A DNA stretch of 64,000 bases from Tundrisphaera lichenicola (GCF_051175385.1 NZ_CP195106.1:1922001-1986000), one strand, 5' to 3'; positions 45,481 through 54,782 are shown, counted from the stretch's first letter. Notes: generated from the sequence alone by a model not told the origin. Numbers and translations are program-made.

Positions 45481-46608
45481 CTATCGGTCTGGCTGGTGAA
45501 GATGCGGAGACATCGCTCGAAATCGTCGGAGCCAGCTTGCGACGATCGCTCCTTGAAGGTCCTTCTTCTTCTCGGACTCCTCGATCGTCTTGCCCCAGTA
45601 GAAGCTGATCCAGCCGTCGACGTGTTCCTTCGACCGATCGATGAACGACTCGGTTTCTTCGAGACTTGCCCCGAGAGGGAAGATTTCCTCGATCACCAGC
45701 GGTTTGCCCACCTCGTAGGCTTTCAAGGCCGCCAGGTCGTTGTCGAGCTTGCCCGTTTTGGGATAAAGATGCACGCTGACGAAGTCGAGCGGCCCTTCGA
45801 CCTCGGTTGAATAGAAGAGCGGCTTCGCTCCCGGGAAGACCTGGGCCCAGGGGATCACCCCAACGGTGATCATCGTGCGCTTGTCGACCGATCGGATCGC
45901 ACGACAGAGTCGATCCACCCAGGCTCGGGCGATCTCCCGATCGGTCCGTCCTCGGGCGTCGGTCGTGATCCTCTGGACGAAGTGCTTCCCGCCCAGCGGC
46001 TCGCCGGGGAGCCAGTCGCCCTTGGCCTCGCCGCCAGAGCCGATCGGCTCGTTCATCAGGTCGTAGCAGAAGATTGCCGGAGAGTCCTTGCAAACCTCGG
46101 CGACCGCCTTCCAGAAGCGGGCCTGGACCTCCCAGCGGCCCGGTTCGTCCAGCGCGTCATACCAGCCGGGGACGTCCTTCTTGTGGTAACAGCCGAGCCC
46201 CGTCACGTCGAGGTAAAGCCCAACCTCCTCGGCCAGCCCGACCAGCTTTGCCAATCGGGCGAGGTTCGCCTGGTCGGGCCGGTCGGACTCGACCATGAAC
46301 CGACCCAACTGGAGGTGGACCCGGACGACGTTCGCCCCCAGATCCTTCATCTCGCGAAAATCCTCCGCGACCGTCGCCCACTCCTCGGACCAGTAATCTT
46401 CCAGGAGTCGGCCCGAGTCATCATGGTCGTAGTTGAATCCCCAGATGACGACCCGATCCTTCGTCCCCTCGCGGACGAAGTGCGATCGGTCTTCGCTCGG
46501 CCGGATTCGGTCGAGCTTCGGTATGGCAGACACCCGGGCCCTTGCTGGACCCGACACGAGGCAGAGTAGTATCGCGACGATCACCGTTCGGGGAGTTTTC
46601 GTGAGCAT
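45481..46608 (-). CDS. Exported glycoside hydrolase family 5-like enzyme
   Basis: A 375-residue cellulase-fold protein. The signal peptide ends near PARA-RVS. Motifs are GFNYDHDD, MKDLGANVVRVHLQLG, CYDLMNEPIG with acid/base Glu187, FVSVHLYPKTG and KPLVIEEIFPLG with the probable nucleophile Glu307. The pattern suits mannanase- or endoglucanase-type GH5 subfamilies; the exact glycan is not inferable. Start at 46608 chosen because the signal peptide starts there. Last of the exported carbohydrate genes before the repeat-rich spacer. Confidence 0.85.
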   Translation of the reverse strand: MLTKTPRTVIVAILLCLVSGPARARVSAIPKLDRIRPSEDRSHFVREGTKDRVVIWGFNYDHDDSGRLLEDYWSEEWATVAEDFREMKDLGANVVRVHLQLGRFMVESDRPDQANLARLAKLVGLAEEVGLYLDVTGLGCYHKKDVPGWYDALDEPGRWEVQARFWKAVAEVCKDSPAIFCYDLMNEPIGSGGEAKGDWLPGEPLGGKHFVQRITTDARGRTDREIARAWVDRLCRAIRSVDKRTMITVGVIPWAQVFPGAKPLFYSTEVEGPLDFVSVHLYPKTGKLDNDLAALKAYEVGKPLVIEEIFPLGASLEETESFIDRSKEHVDGWISFYWGKTIEESEKKKDLQGAIVASWLRRFRAMSPHLHQPDR

Positions 46609-46896
46609 TGCTGGGCCTCGCGGTCCGAGGTGAGAGTTTTCCTCGAAGTTTAACCGGATCTTCACCCCTTCGCGATCTGGTGGATCGTCGATGCCTTACG
46701 CCAGGGATTTTGCGAAGGATCTCGATCGAGCGTGTTACGGAGTGTCCGACTTTCGCGATAATTCAAGAGTGCTTCTCTATCAGGCATCAGGCTGCGAACC
46801 ATCGCGCGATCGCCCTGACAATGGCGTCCGGCGACTTCAGAGCCAGGATTTCGCGTCGAGTTCGCGTCTCTCCCATGATCGGGATAGCGCTTGGAA

Positions 46897-46970
46897 GTAG
46901 GGTGGCGTCGAGCGCAGCGAGGCCCACCAGACCGGCGTGGTGGGCCTCGCTGAGCTCGACGCCACCCTAC
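46897..46970. repeat. 33-bp-arm palindromic element
   Basis: Arms 46897-46929 and 46938-46970 are inverted copies with one mismatch and an 8-base loop. Each arm begins GTAGGGTGGCGTCGAGC or its complement. It looks like a REP/MITE-type dispersed palindrome; no second copy is seen in this window. Confidence 0.85.
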
Positions 46971-46995
46971 GCGTTCCTCATTGCGAAGATTATCA

Positions 46996-47081
46996 GAACG
47001 AAGCCATTGTGCGGCGCGGAACGAAGCCATTGTGCGGTGCGGAACGAAGCCATTGTGCGGTGCGGAACGAAGCCATTCAAG
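46996..47081. repeat. 23-bp tandem repeat array, copy B
   Basis: Three full units begin at 46996, 47019 and 47042, with a partial fourth at 47065. Units start GAACGAAGCCATTG and end GCGGCGCG or GCGGTGCG, matching array A at 16324. Both arrays are preceded by TCA before the first GAACG. Confidence 0.9.
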
Positions 47082-47380
47082 TCGCCCTGCTTGCCCGGAC
47101 TTGGGGGTATCTTGCTCTCGCCCAGTTTGAGAAAGGAGTCGGGTCGGATCAAGCTCGCGCGACTTGAGAGCCTGGCTTCCCGGTTGAATCTAGCATCTAT
47201 ATGGATCTTGAGTTCTGCCTATCCATCGACTTCCCTACATTGGACGCGTGGGTGGAAAATTCGTAGACTGTTGGACCGGCGTGCGAACCGAGGCGAGGCC
47301 GGCCGTGTCGCCGAATGGTTGTTGGTAAGGCAGTTTTTGCCGTCGGGCTTGCTTGGCGAGTCCTGGGGAGGGGTCGATCC

Positions 47381-48403
47381 GTGAAGAGCGTTGCCGTCGT
47401 CGGGGCGAGTGGTGCCGTAGGTGAGGTGATGGTCCGGCTCCTCGCCGAGCGGAAATTCCCGGTCGGATCGATCAAGTTTTTGGCCTCCGAGCGGAGCGCG
47501 GGCAAGTCGATCGAGTTCGGCGGGGAATCGTTCCCGATCGAGCCGATCTCGGCCGGGGCGTTCGAGGGGGTCGACATCGTCCTCTCCAGCACGCCGGCCT
47601 CGATCTCCCGACAGTACTCGCCCATTGCCGCGAAGGCGGGCGCGGTCGTGGTGGATAACTCGAGCGCCTTCCGGATGGACCCCGAGGTCCCGCTGGTCGT
47701 GCCCGAGGTCAACCCCCACGCGGTGGCCCGGCATCGGGGGATCATCGCCAACCCCAACTGCTCGACCATCCAGATGGTCGTGGCCCTCAAGCCGTTGCAT
47801 GACGCCGCCAGGATTCTCCGGGTGGTCGTCAGCACCTACCAGTCGGTATCGGGGGCGGGGCAGTCGGGGATCAACGAACTCTGGACCCAGACCGAGGCCC
47901 AGGTCGGAGGATCGAGCGTCCCGGACCCGGCCAAGTTCGCCCACCCGATCGCCTTCAACTGCATCCCCCAGATCGACGACTTCCTGCCCAACGGGTTCAC
48001 CAAGGAAGAAATGAAGATGGTGAACGAGACCCGGAAGATCATGGAGGACGATTCGATCGACGTCTGTCCGACCTGCGTCCGGGTCCCGGTCCTCTACAGC
48101 CACAGCGAGTCGATCCTGGTCGAGACCGAGAGTCCGATCACCCCCGAGGAAGCCCGAGCCCTCTGGGCGAAGGCACCCGGCCTGACGATCCTCGATGACC
48201 CCTCGAAGTTCTCCTATCCGCTTCCGGCCTCGGCCCGCGATCGAGACGATGTCTTCGTCGGGCGGATCCGCCAGGATCTGAAGAATCCCCGGGCTCTCCT
48301 CTTCTGGTGCGTCGGCGACAACCTTCGGAAGGGGGCGGCCCTGAATGCCGTCCAGATCGCCGAGGAACTGCTCAAGCTCGACCCCGTCACCCAGGCCGTC
48401 TGA
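47381..48403 (+). CDS. asd: Aspartate-semialdehyde dehydrogenase
   Basis: A 340-residue enzyme that reduces L-aspartyl-4-phosphate to the semialdehyde in lysine, threonine, methionine and diaminopimelate synthesis. The NADP site VAVVGASGAVGEVM opens the protein, the active-site Cys127 is in NPNCSTIQM, and STYQSVSGAGQSG and the C-terminal VFVGRIRQD region fit the family. GTG at 47381 with GGGGAGGGG upstream is the best start. It is followed after 19 bases by the DinB-like gene and then truA, so the three probably form an operon. Confidence 0.95.
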   Translation: MKSVAVVGASGAVGEVMVRLLAERKFPVGSIKFLASERSAGKSIEFGGESFPIEPISAGAFEGVDIVLSSTPASISRQYSPIAAKAGAVVVDNSSAFRMDPEVPLVVPEVNPHAVARHRGIIANPNCSTIQMVVALKPLHDAARILRVVVSTYQSVSGAGQSGINELWTQTEAQVGGSSVPDPAKFAHPIAFNCIPQIDDFLPNGFTKEEMKMVNETRKIMEDDSIDVCPTCVRVPVLYSHSESILVETESPITPEEARALWAKAPGLTILDDPSKFSYPLPASARDRDDVFVGRIRQDLKNPRALLFWCVGDNLRKGAALNAVQIAEELLKLDPVTQAV

Positions 48404-48422
48404 AATCACCGAGGAACTCCCG

Positions 48423-48923
48423 ATGTCCGCCGCACCACCGATCGAAGACTATCTCGCCGGAATCTGGGCCCTCCGGTCCGCCGTGGCGGGGATGACCCAG
48501 GAGCAACTCCGGGCCCGGCCGGTCGAGGGCAAGTGGAGCACCCTGGAAGTCGTCGCCCACCTGGCCGACTTCGATCCGATCTACGCCGACCGGATCAAGC
48601 GGATCATCGCCAGCGAGAGGCCCCTGGTCACCAGCGCGGGGCACAAGGATTACGCCGCGAACCTGGCCTATCAAGACCGCGACATCGACGAGGAACTCGA
48701 CCTGATCGAGGCCACCCGCAAGTCCCTGGCACGGACACTGCGAGCGGTCGGACCCGAGGCCCTGGAACGAGTGGGACTTTATCGGGACGATCAGGGGGCC
48801 GAGGACGAGCGGACCGCCGGTCGGCTGTTCGCCCTGATCACCGGGCACATCCCCCATCATATCGCCTTCATCGTCGAGAAGCGGCGGGCGCTGGGGCTTC
48901 CCGAGGTCGTGGCCCTCGGCTGA
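48423..48923 (+). CDS. DinB-like four-helix-bundle protein
   Basis: A 166-residue DinB/YfiT-like protein. GKWSTLEVVAHLADFD holds the first metal histidine (His46) and GHIPHHIAFIVEK near the end gives the others. Such proteins bind a divalent metal; some are thiol transferases using bacillithiol or mycothiol, but most are uncharacterised. Placed between asd and truA with short gaps (19 and 10 bases). Confidence 0.85.
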   Translation: MSAAPPIEDYLAGIWALRSAVAGMTQEQLRARPVEGKWSTLEVVAHLADFDPIYADRIKRIIASERPLVTSAGHKDYAANLAYQDRDIDEELDLIEATRKSLARTLRAVGPEALERVGLYRDDQGAEDERTAGRLFALITGHIPHHIAFIVEKRRALGLPEVVALG

Positions 48924-48933
48924 ACCCTTCGCC

Positions 48934-49680
48934 ATGCGGAACCTCAAACTCCTGATCAGCTACGATGGGACCGGGTTCTCCGGCTGGCAAAGACAGCCAG
49001 ACCGGAGGACGGTCCAGCAAGTCCTCGAAGAGGCGATCGGGCAATTGACCGGGGTCGTCGCTCCCACCAACGCCAGCGGACGAACCGATGCCGGCGTTCA
49101 TGCACTCGGCCAGGTGGTCCACTTTTACACGGCCTCGGGCCACAAGCCCGAGGTCTTCGTCAAGGCCCTGAATGCGATCCTCCCGCCCGATGTCCGGGTC
49201 CTCGATGCTCGGGATGTCCCGCAATCGTTCCACTGCACGCTCGACGCGAAGGCCAAGCTTTATCGCTATGTGATCGACAACAGGCCCATCGCCGACCCGT
49301 TCCGGCTTCGCTACAGTTATCATGTCTACCAGCGACTCGACGACGAGGCGATGGACCGCGCCGCTCAGGCGCTCAAGGGTCGGCACGACTTCCACAGCTT
49401 CGAGACCAACTGGCCGAATCGGACCAGCAGCGTCCGGACGATCACTTACATCGCCGTCTCCCGCAAGGGCGACTCCGTGTGGATCGAGGTCGAGGCCGAC
49501 GGGTTCTTGTACAACATGGTCCGCTCGATCACCGGTACGTTGATCCTGGTCGGCCTGGGTCGATGGCCCGAGTCGAAAGTGGCCGAGGCACTGACCGCCG
49601 AAGATCGTCGAGAGGCCGGCCCTACCGCTCCGCCTCAGGGCCTATTCCTGGTCCGGGTCCGATATGGCGGGGATCTCTGA
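48934..49680 (+). CDS. truA: tRNA pseudouridine synthase A
   Basis: A 248-residue enzyme that converts uridines 38-40 of tRNA anticodon arms to pseudouridine. It has ISYDGTGFSGWQRQP, the catalytic GRTDAGVHALGQV with Asp52, LYRYVIDN and FLYNMVRSITGTL, all diagnostic of TruA. The length is normal. It starts 10 bases after the DinB-like gene and is followed after 11 bases by a glycosyltransferase gene, so this is one dense transcription unit. Confidence 0.97.
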   Translation: MRNLKLLISYDGTGFSGWQRQPDRRTVQQVLEEAIGQLTGVVAPTNASGRTDAGVHALGQVVHFYTASGHKPEVFVKALNAILPPDVRVLDARDVPQSFHCTLDAKAKLYRYVIDNRPIADPFRLRYSYHVYQRLDDEAMDRAAQALKGRHDFHSFETNWPNRTSSVRTITYIAVSRKGDSVWIEVEADGFLYNMVRSITGTLILVGLGRWPESKVAEALTAEDRREAGPTAPPQGLFLVRVRYGGDL

Positions 49681-49691
49681 TAAGGGCTCCG

Positions 49692-50891
49692 ATGCGCATC
49701 GTTCATATCATCACGAGGTTGATCCTGGGAGGCGCCCAGGAAAACACCTTGCTGACCGTGGATGGGCTTCACCACCGTTATGGCGACGATGTGACCCTCA
49801 TCACCGGCCCGGCCGAAGGGCCCGAAGGAGACCTCTTCGATCGGGCGAAGGCCAGGAATCTGAATGTCGAGCTGATGCCCGAGTTGATCCGTGCGATCCG
49901 CCCGGCCACCGACTTCCGGGCCTATCGGGAACTCCGCCGATCGATCCGTCGACTCCGCCCCGAGGTGGTCCATACCCACAGTTCGAAGGCGGGCATCGTC
50001 GGACGGGCCGCCGCCTGGGACGAGCGAGTCCCGGCCGTCGTCCACACGATCCACGGCCTACCATTTGGCCCTTCGGAATCCCCGATCAAGAATCGACTCT
50101 ACGTCGGCCTAGAACGGTGGGCCGCCCGCCGTTGCCACGCAATCGTCGGGGTCTGCGACTCGATGAACGAGCAAGCCCTGGCCGCGGGCGTCGGGAGGCC
50201 AAGCCAGTTCTCCACCGTCTACAGCGGGATGGACGTCGATTCCTTCCTCAACCCCCCTCGGGGTCGCGACGAGGTCCGTCGGGAACTGGGGCTAAAACCC
50301 GACGAGGTGGCCTTCGGCACCGTGGCCCGACTGTTCGAGCGCAAGGGTCACGATGATATCCTGGCCGCCGCCCCCGACGTCCTCCGGTCCAATCCTAACA
50401 TCCGGTTCGTCTTCATCGGCGACGGGATTTGGAGGGACCGATTGAAGGCCGAGGCGAATCGGCTCGGGGTCGGCCACGCGGTCCACTTCACCGGACTGGT
50501 GCCGCCCGACCGGATCCCCGAACTCCTCGGGGCCATCGATGCGGTGGTCCATCCCAGTCTTCGCGAGGGGCTGGCGCGGGTCTTGCCCCAGGCCCTGTTG
50601 GTCGGTCGACCGGTCATCAGTTACGACGTGGATGGGGCGAAGGAAGTCGTCCTCCCCGAGACGGGAATCTTGCTCCCGCCCCGGTCGATCGACGGGCTCA
50701 AGGCCGCGATCCTCCAACTGGCCGATAATCCGACGCTTCGGGACTCAATGGGTCGAGAGGGCCGGAGTCGTTTCACCCACCAGTTCCGCTATGAGACGAT
50801 GACCGAGCAACTCCGGTCACTTTACGAGCGACTGCTCGGGCAAACGGGACAGGAGAGCGGGACTCGCGCGAACCACGGCGAACTCCAGTGA
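49692..50891 (+). CDS. Glycosyltransferase family 4-like protein
   Basis: A 399-residue GT-B enzyme. N-terminal IVHIITRLILGGAQENTL is the acceptor-domain glycine loop; VVHTHSSKAGIVGR and the C-terminal VGTVARLFERKGHDDILAAA-type strand and HPSLREGLARVLPQALLVGRPVI (E-x7-E region) bind the nucleotide sugar. The real start (MRIVHII) is at 49692. Its last 75 bases overlap the end of the convergent GT39-like gene. Confidence 0.88.
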   Translation: MRIVHIITRLILGGAQENTLLTVDGLHHRYGDDVTLITGPAEGPEGDLFDRAKARNLNVELMPELIRAIRPATDFRAYRELRRSIRRLRPEVVHTHSSKAGIVGRAAAWDERVPAVVHTIHGLPFGPSESPIKNRLYVGLERWAARRCHAIVGVCDSMNEQALAAGVGRPSQFSTVYSGMDVDSFLNPPRGRDEVRRELGLKPDEVAFGTVARLFERKGHDDILAAAPDVLRSNPNIRFVFIGDGIWRDRLKAEANRLGVGHAVHFTGLVPPDRIPELLGAIDAVVHPSLREGLARVLPQALLVGRPVISYDVDGAKEVVLPETGILLPPRSIDGLKAAILQLADNPTLRDSMGREGRSRFTHQFRYETMTEQLRSLYERLLGQTGQESGTRANHGELQ

Positions 50892-52514
50892 CTGGACCTT
50901 CCCCTTGTTCAGGTTGAAGCCCGAGAGATTCTCCACCGACTCAACCTCGAACCGGTCGTCGCCACGCATCTCAACGATCTCCGAGTCCAGGAGAGGCACC
51001 AGGATCGGCCCGTTCCGCCGGACTTCCTCCGCCATCTCGAGATAACCTCGGACGTCGCAGACCGGGCGACCCAGGGCATAGACGACCCCGGGTTCCTGAT
51101 AAGTCATGATGGCCGGGCGGATCTGGGTGCGGTCGGAAAGCTCGCTGAGACGTTCGCCGACGATCCTGGAAAACCGGAACGGTTCGGCCGCCGGGAGGAA
51201 CCAGGTGACGAACAGGCCCATGACCAGGGCCCAGGTGCCGATCAACCCATGAGCGGCCCGCAAGGTGTCTCCTCGAGAGATCCGGTCCCGGGCGAACCAA
51301 CTTCCGGTCCCCAGACCAACCGCCATCAATCCTGAAGGCCAACGGAGCGGCTCGGGGAGGAGGATCGCCCCGACCATCAAGGCCCCCGTGGCGCCAATGG
51401 CCAGAATCCCCAGGAGTCGGAAGCTCAAACGGCCGAGCGGCCATTCCCGGAGCGAAACCCCGCGACGGGTGGCCTCGACGATCAACCAGGCGACCAGGAT
51501 GGCGCAAGCCGGGATCGATGGGAGATAATAGTGAATCATCTTGGTCCCGAAGCATTCCAGGACCAGCCAGGGACCGACCACCCAGCCCAGGAGGAAGCCG
51601 AAGGCGGGGTTGATCCTCCTACGGCTCCAGGCCGCCAGGAGCGCGACGGGCAGGAGCGCCGACCAGGGATAGAAGGTCGGCAGGGCCATCGCCGCGTAAT
51701 AGCCGGGGAATCCCCCGTGCTGCTCCATCCCCGTCGAGACTCGCTGGACGATCTGAGTCTGGACCGCGAATCGGAAGAATTCCCCATTCGAGACGACCCC
51801 GACCGCGACATACCAGGGGGCGATCAGGGCGAGGAAGATGGCCAGGCCGGACCTCCAGCGGAGACGGGACCAGCAGGCCGTGGGCCCGCCCCACCACCAG
51901 GAGACCACCCCCGATGCACCGATCAGGACCGGACCGACCGGCCCTTTCAGCAGCGTCGCCAGCGCCAGCGAGACCCAGAACCCAGCCGCCAATCTCCTTG
52001 AATCGCGACCGGACAGCCCCCAGAGGCAGCCCTGGGCCGAGACGATCAGCAGGGCGAGCGTCGCGTCAGTGGTCGCGAGCTTCGATTCGGTGACCATGAT
52101 CGGCACCGTGGCCAGGGCCAGGGCACCCAGAAGACCAGCCCCCGGGCCAGCGATCGAGCGCCCCAATCGCCAGACGACCAGGCAAGTCGCCGATCCAGCG
52201 ATCGCCGAGACGAGCCTGGCCCCGAAAGGATTGTCCCCACCCAGGGCATAACCGGCCCTCATCAGCCAGTAAATGAGGATCGGTTTGTGGTATCGGGGAC
52301 GGTCGTTGAAAGTAGGATGGAGCCAGTCGCCTCGGTCCCGCATCTCGCGAGTACAAGTGGCGTACCGGGGCTCATCCCGATCCCAGAGCCCCACCTGTCC
52401 GTTACCCGAGAGGTTCAGGAACAGCGATAGAAAGACGATCAGGCAAGCCTCGCGGATCAAGCGACCTCGCGGCGAGTCTGGCTCTCCTCCGATCAGCGGC
52501 TCGATTCCATCCAT
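50817..52514 (-). CDS. Glycosyltransferase family 39 (ArnT-like) membrane protein
   Basis: A 565-residue polytopic membrane protein using a polyprenyl-phosphate sugar donor. The signature LWDRDEPRYATCTREM (with the catalytic-type Asp-Glu pair) follows TM1, and WLHPTFNDRPRYHKPILIYWLM is the typical first loop. About 11-12 hydrophobic segments follow, with a C-terminal extracytoplasmic domain. It may modify lipids or proteins at the membrane. The C-terminus is encoded antisense to the last 75 bases of the GT4 gene. Confidence 0.9.
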   Translation of the reverse strand: MDGIEPLIGGEPDSPRGRLIREACLIVFLSLFLNLSGNGQVGLWDRDEPRYATCTREMRDRGDWLHPTFNDRPRYHKPILIYWLMRAGYALGGDNPFGARLVSAIAGSATCLVVWRLGRSIAGPGAGLLGALALATVPIMVTESKLATTDATLALLIVSAQGCLWGLSGRDSRRLAAGFWVSLALATLLKGPVGPVLIGASGVVSWWWGGPTACWSRLRWRSGLAIFLALIAPWYVAVGVVSNGEFFRFAVQTQIVQRVSTGMEQHGGFPGYYAAMALPTFYPWSALLPVALLAAWSRRRINPAFGFLLGWVVGPWLVLECFGTKMIHYYLPSIPACAILVAWLIVEATRRGVSLREWPLGRLSFRLLGILAIGATGALMVGAILLPEPLRWPSGLMAVGLGTGSWFARDRISRGDTLRAAHGLIGTWALVMGLFVTWFLPAAEPFRFSRIVGERLSELSDRTQIRPAIMTYQEPGVVYALGRPVCDVRGYLEMAEEVRRNGPILVPLLDSEIVEMRGDDRFEVESVENLSGFNLNKGKVQSLEFAVVRASPALLSRLPEQSLVK

Positions 52515-52652
52515 GATCTACCATGACCTTCCTTGCCCTTGGTCGCCGTTCCGTCGACGAGGTTCTCGACTATAATCGAATCGCCCGATCGTGTTCAGGT
52601 CGATTCAACTCCGAGTGACCTGCCTCGATCTCGATCCCGGAACAATGCGCCG

Positions 52653-53945
52653 ATGGCCCAGACCACCGAAGCCGCCTGCCTCCTCCAATCGGGGGCGATG
52701 TACCCGGCCCGAGTCGGGCTCCTCGACGGGTCGTCCGAGGTCCTCCTCGGGGTAAAATCGGGGGGATTCTCGCTTTATCGGGGCGATGAGCCGATCTACC
52801 ATTTCGACCTCGAAGGCCGTTGGCAGCGGGCCTTTCTCGACGGGGTCCATTATCTCAAGGGGCTCGACACGACCACTAGGGCCATCCTCCGAGGGCGAGA
52901 AGGGTCGGGGATGGTCCTACGTCGCCGGATCCTCGGACCATCCGAAGCCCAGGCCCTCGACGAGTCGATCCGTCGGGATATTGGGTCACTGATCGATCGG
53001 ATCGACTCGGGCAAGGTCACTTTCCTTTCGCCTCCGGCCAAGGCCAGGGAGATTGGGCCGAGCGAGCTGAGGGAATATCTCGAATGTGTCTCGGGCTGGG
53101 ATCCCCGTGCCTGGGAGGCTCACCGGGCTCGATATGAGGCGACGTATGACCCCTGGCCCTTCCTTCCGCCCGATTGCCCGAATCCGATCGTGCTCCAGGC
53201 GACCACAGGCCGCGACTTCGGGCGGGCTTCGGCCAAGGAGTTTCGAGTCAGGTCGGTCCGGGAATTTGAAGAGCATCTGATCGAAGTTCGGGCCATCCTC
53301 GGCCGTCGAGAGAGCCAGTGCCGCGACCTGGTCCTGGCAGGTTCCGATGTCCTTCTCCAGCCGTTCGACCAGGTTTTCGGCTATCTGGAAGAGATCGGAT
53401 CGCGGTTTTCGGAGTACCTGGGGCCGGATCGCCCGGGGGCCCATGCAAGGAATTCGCGAGCCAACGAGATCCATGCCCTCCTCGACGATTTCCCGACCTC
53501 GTTGCCGGACCCGGAGGGATGGCGTCGCTGGAAGGGCGGGCGACTCGGTCGAGTCACCCTCGCGATCGAGTCGGGGGATCCCACCATCCGGCGAGTTTTC
53601 GGGAAATTCTGGAAAGACGAGTCTTTGCACGCGACCCTGGCGAATATCAAGGGAGCGGGGATAGGGGTCGGTCTGGTGGTCCTGCTGGGAGCGGGGGGTC
53701 GTTCGGGAGCCGAAGCCCATCTGGGCATGACTTCGGACCTGATTCGCTCACTCCCGATGGACGAGACCGACCTGGTCTGGTTGGTCGATGCCCGGATTCT
53801 CGGGGATTCCTCGGTCATTGGCGAACCACTCTCCGACGACGAGACGGCCGGTCAGATCCTCGGGCTCAAGCAGAGGATCGCAGGCGGCCAGACCTCGAAA
53901 GGCCCCCGACTGGTGCCCTACAATCCCGAAAAGCAATGGACCTGA
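52653..53945 (+). CDS. Radical-SAM-fold protein lacking the cluster cysteines
   Basis: A 430-residue protein. The second half follows radical-SAM proteins closely: VTLAIESGDPTIRRVFGKFW, NIKGAGIGVGLVVLLGAGG, and DETDLVWLVDARIL. The segment that should carry C-x3-C-x2-C reads TTGRDFGRASAKEFRVRS, with Arg187, Arg191 and Ala194 exactly where the cysteines belong (codons 53211, 53223 and 53232). Residues 1-90 form an N-terminal domain (VKSGGFSLYRGDEPIYHFD) also known from related proteins. It therefore cannot bind the usual 4Fe-4S cluster. The gene is otherwise intact, with a small exported protein gene 33 bases downstream. Confidence 0.75.
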   Translation: MAQTTEAACLLQSGAMYPARVGLLDGSSEVLLGVKSGGFSLYRGDEPIYHFDLEGRWQRAFLDGVHYLKGLDTTTRAILRGREGSGMVLRRRILGPSEAQALDESIRRDIGSLIDRIDSGKVTFLSPPAKAREIGPSELREYLECVSGWDPRAWEAHRARYEATYDPWPFLPPDCPNPIVLQATTGRDFGRASAKEFRVRSVREFEEHLIEVRAILGRRESQCRDLVLAGSDVLLQPFDQVFGYLEEIGSRFSEYLGPDRPGAHARNSRANEIHALLDDFPTSLPDPEGWRRWKGGRLGRVTLAIESGDPTIRRVFGKFWKDESLHATLANIKGAGIGVGLVVLLGAGGRSGAEAHLGMTSDLIRSLPMDETDLVWLVDARILGDSSVIGEPLSDDETAGQILGLKQRIAGGQTSKGPRLVPYNPEKQWT

Positions 53946-53978
53946 TCTCCCACCTTCTCGACCTTCGGAGCCCTTCGG

Positions 53979-54782
53979 ATGAATCAGGTCCGTGTCCACT
54001 TGATCGGGTTCGCCCTGATGGTCGCCCCGGCCTGGGCCGATGGGCCCCCGGCGGGAAATCCGGCCGACTTCAAGTTGCTGGTTGCCGGGTATGGGCTGGC
54101 AAAAGACCCAGTCTACACCGAGGAGCTTGTCGCGATCTCCGGTCGGATCTACCTCTTCGCGTCCAATTCCCACGAGATCTATGTGATTGATCCGTCGAAA
54201 TCCAAGGTCGACTTCCTGGACCTCGAGCGTCGGCTCCAGTCGTCCATCACCTATGCCCAGATCGAGGAAGGTCAAGGCCGGGTCCGGAAGACGCTCGCCG
54301 GGGCGATCGAGCAACGGGAAAAGTCGGGGAAGCGAGCCGATCAGATCGAGGCGGATATGACCCGGAACCTGGCCGAGCCTCGATTGAAGATCATTGAGGA
54401 AGCCGGATCGGGACGCCTTCAACTGAGTAATCCATCCGTCGAGGTCATCGCCAAGGGCGATCCCGAGGCCGATCCTGGGCGACTCGACCTGATCTCGCGA
54501 TGCTTGACGACCATTGCCAGGCTGGGGGCGTTCCTGACTCCGAACGATCTGCCCCCGTTCGTTGAGATCGAGACCATCGCCGCGATGACCGGCCCGCGCA
54601 AGCTCCGGCCGACCGAGATCTCCTACCTCTACCGGCTGGCCGGCCCTCCCCAGAAATTTCGGCGGACCTACCGGCTCGTCGACTCCTTGACCGACCGAGA
54701 TCGGGAAGCGATCCGTCGGATCGAGCGATTCCGGGAATCGGCCCCGATCGTCCGTTACGAAAAATACCGCAAGTCGCCTTGA
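53979..54782 (+). CDS. Exported protein of unknown function
   Basis: A 267-residue protein with a signal peptide (cleavage near AWA-DGP). The mature part begins with a beta-rich stretch (RIYLFASNSHEIYVIDPSKSKVDFLDLERRLQ), then a charged helical region. No known family is recognised. GGAG lies 8 bases before the ATG. It follows the cysteine-less radical-SAM-like gene after 33 bases, and the two may be co-expressed. It ends 12 bases from the convergent ABC permease gene. Confidence 0.7.
   Translation: MNQVRVHLIGFALMVAPAWADGPPAGNPADFKLLVAGYGLAKDPVYTEELVAISGRIYLFASNSHEIYVIDPSKSKVDFLDLERRLQSSITYAQIEEGQGRVRKTLAGAIEQREKSGKRADQIEADMTRNLAEPRLKIIEEAGSGRLQLSNPSVEVIAKGDPEADPGRLDLISRCLTTIARLGAFLTPNDLPPFVEIETIAAMTGPRKLRPTEISYLYRLAGPPQKFRRTYRLVDSLTDRDREAIRRIERFRESAPIVRYEKYRKSP

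Larger units (their letters stand above)
46609..47380. other. Repeat-rich intergenic region
   Basis: A 772-base spacer between the GH5-like gene (minus) and asd (plus). It holds a long palindrome and the second 23-bp tandem array, both listed separately. No gene is supported; the repeats make spurious open frames. Confidence 0.6.
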
